24,986 bases of DNA from Seminavis robusta. Taxonomy: Eukaryota > Bacillariophyta > Bacillariophyceae > Naviculales > Naviculaceae. The notes beneath the pieces are model-generated. The model worked only from the letters and a program-made list of their open reading frames with translations. It was not told where the DNA came from and searched no databases. The stretch covers positions 1 through 24,986 of the forward strand of contig CAICTM010001654.1 of NCBI GenBank assembly GCA_903772945.1, written 5' to 3'. Each line of letters begins with the position of its first letter. The first letter of the stretch is position 1. The position numbers and the translations under genes were made by a program. Positions 18,488 to 24,986 of this stretch are shown piece by piece.

Positions 18488-19198
18488 ATGATTGATCCCG
18501 TAACCGGATGGTTCGAGATTGCTGAGATCTGCTCCAAAGCAGCAGACGAAGTAGCCATCGTTCTAGAACAGACGTGGCTTACTCGGTATCCATGGCCTGC
18601 TGAGGTTATCATGGATAGAGAACGTGAGTTCCGCGCAGAAGTCGAGAAGACTCTCCGGGATGAATATGGACTTCGTCGCAAGTTCATTACCACACGTAAC
18701 CCTCAAGCCAACTCGATGGTCGAGCGTGCTCATCAGACCATTCGTAACTTGATAGCTGTTCAGAATATCAAGTGTCAAGACGACCTCGTGAATGGATCCT
18801 GGGATGGAGTCCTCACGGCGGTTCGGTTCGCAATGAATGCCACGATTCATACCACCCTGCGTGCAACGCCTGCACAGCTCATGTTCAATCGTGATGCGAT
18901 TCACAACGTCCGTTTCGAAGCAAACTGGAAATACATCAAGGAACGTCGCCAACGACTTATCCAGAAAAACAATGATAGGGAGAATGCGACGCGTGTCCCT
19001 CATCAATACAATGTCAACGATACTGTGATGATTCAACAGTATCAGCACCGCAAGTACGGTCAGCCAAAGTACAAAGGTCCTTACAACATAGACCGAGTCA
19101 ATGACAATGGCACTGTACGGCTCCGACATGCTACCGCCAATGGCGGCACAGTCTACCAGACTTGGAACATAAGGTATTTACACCCATACGAGGTCTGA
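18488..19198 (+). CDS. Integrase core and C-terminal domain of Ty3/gypsy element
   Basis: An open frame of 236 residues from the truncated element; its ATG is an internal methionine, not a true start. The retroviral-type D,D-35-E triad is visible: D3 (MIDPVTGW), D43 (VIMDRERE) and E79 (NSMVERAHQT), with exactly 35 residues between the last two. The C-terminal GPY/F-type module is at about 195-212 (KYKGPYNIDRV...GTVRLR). In an intact element the enzyme joins reverse-transcribed DNA to the host genome. The HHCC zinc finger is missing, so the fragment is unlikely to act alone. Notably it has no stop or frameshift, unlike the same region at 24225-24505. Confidence 0.85.
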   Translation: MIDPVTGWFEIAEICSKAADEVAIVLEQTWLTRYPWPAEVIMDREREFRAEVEKTLRDEYGLRRKFITTRNPQANSMVERAHQTIRNLIAVQNIKCQDDLVNGSWDGVLTAVRFAMNATIHTTLRATPAQLMFNRDAIHNVRFEANWKYIKERRQRLIQKNNDRENATRVPHQYNVNDTVMIQQYQHRKYGQPKYKGPYNIDRVNDNGTVRLRHATANGGTVYQTWNIRYLHPYEV

Positions 19199-19331
19199 TC
19201 CCCTTGTAGGATTGCCATCGTGTGACGCACATGTCTACATCCAATCTCCGGAGAGTGCCCCGCACTTTAATTCATATGTTCTCCTTGTCCGACTGATGTC
19301 GTGCCTTCTGTGACCCTTGTCAGGGGGCGAA

Positions 19332-19752
19332 TGCAATACACGGCTCTTTGCCTTATTCGCGACTCGATCCTAGATAGGGTTTGAGTTCGACTCATGACGT
19401 AGTCCTTCGCGAATAGTCACTGAGACAGGGTTCTCATGACTGCTAGTCATACTAGGTTGTCGATGGAACATCGCTCTAGATATTTAGCCAGCGTGGAAAG
19501 CTTCCACGCTACTAGACAGAAACTAGCTGAAGTTTCCACGCGTTCCGGAATGGACCGTGGAGTACGTAGAGTTATTACCATAACCTACGATATCACACTT
19601 CGAGGCCTCCCGCGGGAGACCAACTTCAATGAGCTTCACAACGATCTCTTTCATGGATTAGTTTTCGTGGCTTTCTAATCTCTCTCATAACTTTCATTCT
19701 CTCAAACTCAAAACACTCGAAAGATCTTCACATTAGCTTTTAGCGTAGTGCA
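19332..19752 (+). repeat. 3' LTR (copy A) of the truncated element
   Basis: 421 bases, starting TGCAATACACGGC and ending GCGTAGTGCA (TG...CA). It aligns end to end with 20938-21365. Two internal palindromes are kept in both: AGCGTGG...CCACGCT at 19490-19510 and CTCCCGCGGGAG at 19607-19618. Confidence 0.9.
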
Positions 19753-20534
19753 CTGGCTAAGCATTTCTGGGTGCCAGGTAATCGGTTTGGCATTATCCAG
19801 GATGTCCACCAGTTTGTCCCAATCAAGTTTCTTGTTGGGTGGGTGATCCATATCCACATCGTCAATGGGGAAATATTTTAAATATCCATTGAGCTTCTCA
19901 AGAAGACGGTCCCCAAAAATCTTGGGGTCATGGTTGCCCATGGATAGATTGTTACGCATGAAGCTCCATCGTTGAAGATTTTCAAGGCCATGTCGTTCAT
20001 GACTTGGCTCAAGGCCTTCTTCTGTTGGTCCTCAGATGTGACCTCTTGGGTGAACCGTTTGATGTAGAAGCTTTGGTAGAGCTCTGCGCTTTTGCCTTTG
20101 AGAAGGCTGCACTGGACATGGACGATTTGAATCGTCTTATTGTATCCCAATGTTTCGACTAGGTCGTCAATGTTGAAGCGCCATTCACACCATTCTTCTG
20201 GCGTGTCGCCCATTTCGAAGACGGGAAGCTTGACCGTATAGTACTGCTTCTTTTTGTCGTCATCGTCACCGGCATCTGGGTCCAAGGGGACACTGAAGGT
20301 GCGCATGCTTGTAGAGTCCTCATCCTCCTCATCCTTGGAGGACTTGCCCTTTTTCTTTCTCTCAGGGAAGTAAGGGATAGCAGGAGCCCACATCTTGGCA
20401 ATCTTCTTGCGCCTTTTGGCTTCCTCATCCACAAACTTGGAGTGAACGGTCAGCATGGTGTTGGTCAGTAATGAGATAACAAACACAAAGTAGAACTGCA
20501 GAAGAGGTGCACAGAATTTTTCTGTTGGTGTCAA
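19753..20534 (-). pseudogene. Gag-like gene of a second LTR element, cut and frameshifted
   Basis: The minus-strand frame from 20534 (a more natural start is the ATG at 20456, MLTVHSKFVDEEAKRRKK) encodes RTFSVPLDPDAG, then YYTVKLPVFEMGDTPEEW, EWRFNIDDLVETLGY and LLKGKSAELYQSF, a pattern I associate with diatom Gag-like capsid regions. Near 19960 the frame changes and the protein continues as RNNLSMGNHDPKIFGDRLLE, KYFPIDDVDMDHPP and KPITWHPEMLSQ. It then ends abruptly at 19753 against the LTR of the + strand element. Its pol genes are not visible beyond the junction. Confidence 0.6.
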
Positions 20535-20937
20535 CTTTTTAATTTGATCTGCGGCGTCAATTTTCAGCTCTCGAACAACCCAGCTTCGGGACGGAGCTTT
20601 TCAGAGAGAGCTTTTCACCGTGTCGAGTTTGTGTTCTCAGTTTCGTTCTGAAAGCACGGCTGGCTGAGAGAGCAGGACCGGTTGGTAGCAAGTTCTTGTT
20701 CATCGAAGAAGCGCATTTTTAGGTAGCGCGAAAACGGGAGCACCCCTACCATACCATTCCACGTGTTTGGCATATAAAATCGTGACGTCGCTGGTTAAAG
20801 CTTTGGTAGTAATTCAGCAGTTTCGGAAGGTGAGGTCATCCAACCGGATCCGACGAGCTCCTGATTTGTAAGGTAGCATGCATGATAACATACAGCCACG
20901 ACCTTGCCAACCCAGTCGTGCCCTTTCGGTTACTTAG
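20535..20937. other. Spacer between Gag-like gene and next LTR
   Basis: Upstream of the minus-strand Gag-like gene, so probably its 5' UTR and part of an LTR, but I cannot fix the ends. Nothing else is recognised. Confidence 0.35.
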
Positions 20938-21365
20938 TGCAATACACGGCTCCTAGCCTTATTCGCGACTCGATCCTAGATAGGGTTTGAGTTCGACTCA
21001 TGACTGAGTCTCTCGTGAATAGTCATTTGAGACAGGGTTCTCAATGACCGCTCTAGTCATACTAGGTTGATGATGAAACATCGCTCTAGATACTTAGCCA
21101 GCGTGGAGTACTTCCACGCTACTAGATCCATGCTAGACGAATCTTCCACTCGTTCCGTTTTAGGATCGTGGAGATACGTAGGATTACTACTGCAACCTAC
21201 TCTATCACACTTTATAGTCTCCCGCGGGAGACCAGATCTACGATCCTTTGATGGTGATCTCTCTCGTTGATTAGTTTTCATAGCTTTCTAATCTCTCTCA
21301 TAACTTTCATTCTCTCAAACTCAAAACACTCGAAAGATCTTTACACTAGCTTTTAGCGTAGTGCA
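20938..21365 (+). repeat. 5' LTR (copy B)
   Basis: 428 bases, TGCAATACACGG...GCGTAGTGCA, similar throughout to copy A with scattered substitutions and small indels. Conserved palindromes lie at 21100-21120 and 21219-21230. The flanking five bases are CTTAG on the left. Confidence 0.9.
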
Positions 21366-21417
21366 TTTTGTTAACAAACACAATAGCTTTCAGCTACCCT
21401 CAACCTATTCCTTCACC
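21366..21417 (+). promoter_or_regulatory. Retrotransposon leader and presumed primer-binding region
   Basis: The primer-binding site should start at or just after the LTR end. No TGG-initiated match to a tRNA 3' end is seen. Instead the first bases form a perfect palindrome, TTTGTTAACAAA (21367-21378). Confidence 0.5.
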
Positions 21418-21891
21418 ATGAAGATTGCTCAAGGAAAGCATGCGTTCAGCAACTTCGAGAAACAGTTGCGTGACAAACCCATTCTTCCTCTCGTCGACAA
21501 TGACGAAGACACCGAGATCGACGATACTCGTGCAACCACCTGCAAACTTCGCAACCATGTTGCCAAGCGCAAATCAGAAGACTCTGATAACGAGGACAAC
21601 CCCTCTATCGATTTCAATCACTTGGATGGAGAAATCTCTATCTGAGGATTAGGCCAGGATGATGACTCAACGGAACCATGTTCCGATTTCTCATACCAAA
21701 GTGATGAAGATATCTCACTAACTAGTAAACAAGAATTGTTTGCAACCGATGAACTCTACGGCAAATTAGATGATTGCCTAGAAGCTGCTCAACTAGACTC
21801 TGATGATCTATTTAGCATCGTTAACCTCGTCCGTGGCCAACCACCTCGTAAACGTCGCAGACAAGAGACCTCAAACCATCGTCTATGTTAG
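21418..21891 (+). pseudogene. Short Gag-like frame with an in-frame TGA
   Basis: ATG 21418 begins MKIAQGKHAFSNFEKQLRDK, followed by an acidic, serine-rich stretch. TGA at 21643-21645 interrupts the frame after 75 codons, but the same frame continues open for 81 more (GLGQDDDSTEPCSDFSYQSDEDIS, then PPRKRRRQ) to TAG at 21889-21891. No zinc knuckle or capsid motif is recognised; Gag identity comes from position between LTR and protease. The 5' end is close to the LTR. Confidence 0.5.
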
Positions 21892-24505
21892 ATTTAACAA
21901 GCGAGAAAAGGGAAACCAAAACCCGTTACACTCCGTTGTTTACTGGATACAGGAGCATCCGGAACCTTTGATTGCTCAACTCATGCTAGAAATTACGCAT
22001 GAAGGAACTGGGGGCGCCAAACCATGTGGACTACCCTGCAGGAGATTTAACACCAGCACGAAGTGCAAAGGTGCATTCATGATTCCTGAATTCCACGATG
22101 ATAGAATTATCGAATGGGATCACGTCACCAAGAGCTTGGGGGTATGACATGATCATAGGTCGAGACATTCTCTCTGACTTAGGATTTAATTTCGATTTCA
22201 CTACCATGTCAGTGGAGTGGGACCGCATATCTATTCCTATGAAAGATAGCGACACCATGAAGAAGAGAATTTCTTATTCCTGATCCTACGCTTTGATGAC
22301 AGTGCAGATCGTCTCAAGAAGATCTTGATGCGAAATACGAACAAGCTGACTTAAGGCAGGTTGCCAAAGTCAAAATCAGTTGAATAAGGAAGACAGGAAC
22401 AGCTTCATTCCTTATTAATGAAGTACTCTGACCTATTCGATGGTACTTTGGAAAGTGGCAGATGGACGACTACGAAAGTAAAACTTCTCCCTGACGCTAA
22501 ACCCTATTATGCTAGGGCTTATCCTATTCACGTGTCCATACCAACACTCTTAAGAGGAGGTTGAACGTCTCTCGAGGCAGGAGTAATCAAGAAGGTAACC
22601 GTTCGATGGCGGCACAACTTTATCATTCCCAAAGATGGATACTGTACGATTCATCTCTGATTTCCGGGAACTAACAAAAGGATTAAGCGGAAGCCTTATC
22701 CTATCCCAAAAATACAGGACATGCTCTTGACCTAGACGGATTCAAGTACGCACTAGTCTAGACCTGAACATGGATACTATCACATCGAGCTTACCTCACT
22801 CGAACAACTCTGTACATCGTACTCCCTGGGAAAGTACGATACCAGAGGTTGCCAATGGGCTATGTAATAGTCCCGACATCTTCCAAGAGAAGATGGGAAC
22901 ACTAATGCACGACCTAGAATACGTCCGTGATACATTGATGATCTACTCATCCTAACTAACGGCGATCTGGCGGATCACGTTGAAAAGTTGATGAAGTTCT
23001 CCGAAGGCTTCGAGAAGCCGGACTTAAGATCAATGCTACCAAGCCTTCTTCGCAAGAGGAGAACTTGAATACTTAGGTTACTGGATTACTCGAGAAGGGA
23101 TCCAACCTATAACCAAGAAAATAGACGCGATCCAGATATCGCTCCTCCTACTAACAGAAAAGAACTCCTAGATTCATTGGACTAGTGAATACTATGAGAC
23201 ATGTGGATTAGACGATCACATGTACTGGCTCCACTCGCTTCGTTGACTTCCAAAACAACGAAATGGAAATGGGAAGCCGAACCGCCAAGGCCTTTAGCCA
23301 GATGAGAAGATCATCAGCAAAGAAACTTGCTCGCTTACCCTGACTTCAACGATACATTCGTTATCCACACGGATGCGAGTGAAACTCAACTAGGTGCAGT
23401 AATTTCCCAGAAGGGAAAACCTTCGCGTTCTACAGCAGGAAGCTCAACCCTCTCAGACACGCTACACCGTTAACGAGAAGGAACTTCTCAGTATCGTAGA
23501 AACTCTGAAAGAGTTCCGTAACATTCTTCTAGGACAGAAGATGTTGTACATACGGACCACAAGAATCTTACTGTAAGAACTTCATACCGATCGCGTAATG
23601 CGATGGCGCCTTATTCTGGAGAATACGGCCCTGAACTACGGTACATCAAGGGCGAACAAACATCGTCGCTGATGCGTTGTCGAGACTTAACATCTCCAAC
23701 AATGATGTTCTTCAGAACAGATGGAAGCCAGCGAGATCGCTGAGCTCATGGCTGCAGACGAAGAGGACTTTCCTAGCGAGTTCCCTCTCTCGTTCCCCGG
23801 ATCGAACATCGTCAGAAGGACGACAACGATATCAAGAAACTCCTCAGGGAAAAGCCAAACGACTACAAGAAGCAATCTTTCCCAGAGGGATAAGTCTTAC
23901 GACTTAGTAGTCAAGGACGACAAGATCGTCGTACCTAAGACATGCAGAAGAGCTAGTCGAATGGTACCATGGTGTACTGATGCATCCTGGCGAGACTCGC
24001 ACAGAACTACCATCAGCCAACACTACACCTGGAAAGGACTGCACAAGCTGTGCAGGCCGTATGTCAGCGTTGCCAGAGCTGCCGATGAACAAACCCAAGA
24101 CGCGTAAGCTGGGATTGATGCCCAAAGACTTGCGAGGAGATCCCTTGGGAAAGACTATGTATTGACCTGATAGGTCCCTTACAACGTCGGGGATCTAAGA
24201 AAAAGAATTCCTGCACACTTCATTGCTTGACAATGTTGATCCTAACCGGATGGTTCGAGATTGCAGAGATCTGTCCAAGGCAGCAGACGAAGTAGCCATC
24301 TCTAGAACAAACGTGGCTTACTCGGTATCCATGGCCTGCTGAGGTTATCATGGATAGAGGACGTGAGTTCCACGCAGAGGTCGAAAAGACTCCGGGATGA
24401 ATATGGACTTCGTCGCAAGTTCATCACTACGCTAACCCTCAAGCCAACCTATGGTCGAGCTGCTCATCACCATACGAACTTGATCGCTGTTCAAAACATT
24501 CGAAG
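21860..24505 (+). pseudogene. Degenerate pol (protease, RT, RNase H, integrase)
   Basis: Motifs appear in order across shifting frames: protease DTGAS at 21946-21960 and the later IIGRDIL near 22155-22172; reverse transcriptase start VKLLPDAKPYYARAYP near 22472-22520, SDFREL near 22660 and the catalytic YIDD at 22931-22942; RNase H TDAS at 23369-23380, HTDHKNL near 23560 and VADALSR near 23665; integrase HHCC finger (EWYHGVLMHPGETRT and later CQRCQSC) at about 23955-24080; integrase core with WFEIAEI near 24250 and MDRGRE near 24352. Together these encode protein maturation, cDNA synthesis and integration in a live element. Here the many frameshifts leave no usable polyprotein. Confidence 0.82.
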
Positions 24506-24940
24506 CCTGCTCTGGTCCAGCCTGAGTGGTACCACCTCCTACGGGCACTGCTGGCATCTTGCCTTGCAAGCCAAGGCCCTTGCCACAGCTTGGGACCTAA
24601 TCACCTCAGATACACTTACTGGCGAGCACTCTTTGGTCTGGCAATCTAACTGTCCTCACGGTCCCTATGGTGATAATGGTTTCAATACCGACAAAAACTC
24701 CTCTTTCCTGTAACCCGTTTTTGCGCTGCAGGTTCCCTATCTAATGTGCTCACCCCCCTTACTCCAGGGCATCTGTCTACTTATGGTGCTGGCTCCACGT
24801 TGAGCCAGTGGATGAGGTCATGATTGATTTGGGCAAATAAGTAAATGACGACTCAGCTAGGTTGGGGCTTCCCATCCACTTCCGCTATCATTAAAGTCCA
24901 CTCCGTGGCCATAGTTCTAAAACAACGAGTATTTTACACC
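24506..24940. other. Unidentified 435-base segment inside integrase remnants
   Basis: Sequence between the broken + strand integrase and an inverted integrase scrap. A frame at 24363-24713 runs from the integrase into it but the added peptide is unrecognised. No terminal repeats or coding motif found. Confidence 0.45.
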
Positions 24941-24986
24941 GACTCCATCCCAGGGGATCCATTCACGAGGTCGTCTTTGGCACTTA
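24941..24986 (-). pseudogene. Inverted fragment of the same integrase
   Basis: Read on the minus strand, these 46 bases match 18773-18816 of the truncated element (the region encoding QDDLVNGSWDGV) with a few substitutions and small indels, including extra bases. The match ends sharply at 24941 and continues out of the window on the other side, so another family member in opposite orientation begins here. Confidence 0.75.

Larger units (their letters stand above)
18484..19752 (+). mobile_element. 5'-truncated Ty3/gypsy-type LTR retrotransposon (3' end only)
   Basis: Homology to the longer element at 20938-24505 begins near 18484, just before the first catalytic aspartate of integrase, and runs through the C-terminal domain, a spacer with a purine run before the LTR (CAGGGGGCGAA, 19321-19331) and the 3' LTR. 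Everything upstream (Gag to integrase zinc finger) is missing. The right boundary is sharp: the next base belongs to the Gag-like gene of another element. Confidence 0.8.
20938..24505 (+). mobile_element. Ty3/gypsy-type LTR retrotransposon, degenerate, 3' end lost
   Basis: The order is 5' LTR, leader, Gag, protease, reverse transcriptase, RNase H, integrase, which defines the Ty3/gypsy lineage (integrase after RNase H). The frame breaks repeatedly and no open frame exceeds about 130 codons. Compared with the integrase at 18488-19198, nearly all the frame-breaking differences I checked are losses of one or two bases. Homology stops inside integrase at about 24505; no 3' LTR is in the window. 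Confidence 0.82.

Noticed and set aside
1..24986. tRNA or rRNA genes
   Set aside because: No cloverleaf with matching A and B boxes and no conserved rRNA segment was recognised by eye.

Overview
This window is nuclear DNA from a eukaryotic alga, most likely a raphid pennate diatom (the gene content recalls Seminavis robusta or a close relative; this is inference from remembered families, not a database match). Pointers are a receptor-type nucleotide cyclase with diatom-style architecture and three short GT-AG introns, secreted proteins with a von Willebrand factor type D (VWD) domain and a 77-base intron, small lineage-specific proteins of diatom type, long gene-poor spacers rich in short repeats, and LTR retrotransposons with diatom-type Gag proteins.

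Layout. 1-900: decayed Gag-like remnant of an LTR element (minus). 900-2146: gene-poor, with perfect inverted repeats and two related hairpins. 2147-3832: a divergent pair of diatom-type unknown genes sharing a 205-base promoter; the right-hand one is broken by one missing base near its end. 3833-5345: a GGGAGAG minisatellite, ACCGGT-rich DNA and a 28-base tandem duplication. 5346-6665 and 9618-10921: a direct tandem pair of VWD genes. The second is intact (406 residues, two exons); the first carries two one-base deletions. Their N-terminal halves differ strongly while the VWD domain, intron, last exon and 3' flank are nearly identical. 6905-9533 and 11158-13509: gene-poor DNA with repeats and a 415-base foldback/MITE-like element at 12567-12981.

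13510-16231: an intact four-exon receptor-type guanylate/adenylate cyclase of 794 residues. 16616-16960: a 101-base tandem repeat. 17004-17454: a compact cluster of palindromes, including two TGACGTCA (cAMP-response-element type) sites in one 22-base palindrome. 17715-18319: a broken diatom-type gene (minus) convergent with the cyclase.

18484-24986 is a retrotransposon graveyard. A 5'-truncated Ty3/gypsy-type element with an intact integrase reading frame and its 3' LTR abuts the Gag-like gene of another element on the opposite strand. A second member of the same Ty3/gypsy family follows, with 5' LTR, Gag, protease, reverse transcriptase, RNase H and integrase in order but shredded by small deletions. 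Its integrase is cut at about 24505, and a small piece of the same integrase reappears inverted at the right edge.

The host genes show no obvious shared pathway. The likeliest functional loci are the cyclase (cyclic-nucleotide signalling at a membrane), VWD copy 2 (secreted protein) and perhaps the gene at 2147-3013. A theme across the window is loss of one or two bases, often inside short homopolymer runs; this may be real deletion-biased decay or uncorrected long-read consensus error, and the difference decides whether three host genes are pseudogenes.
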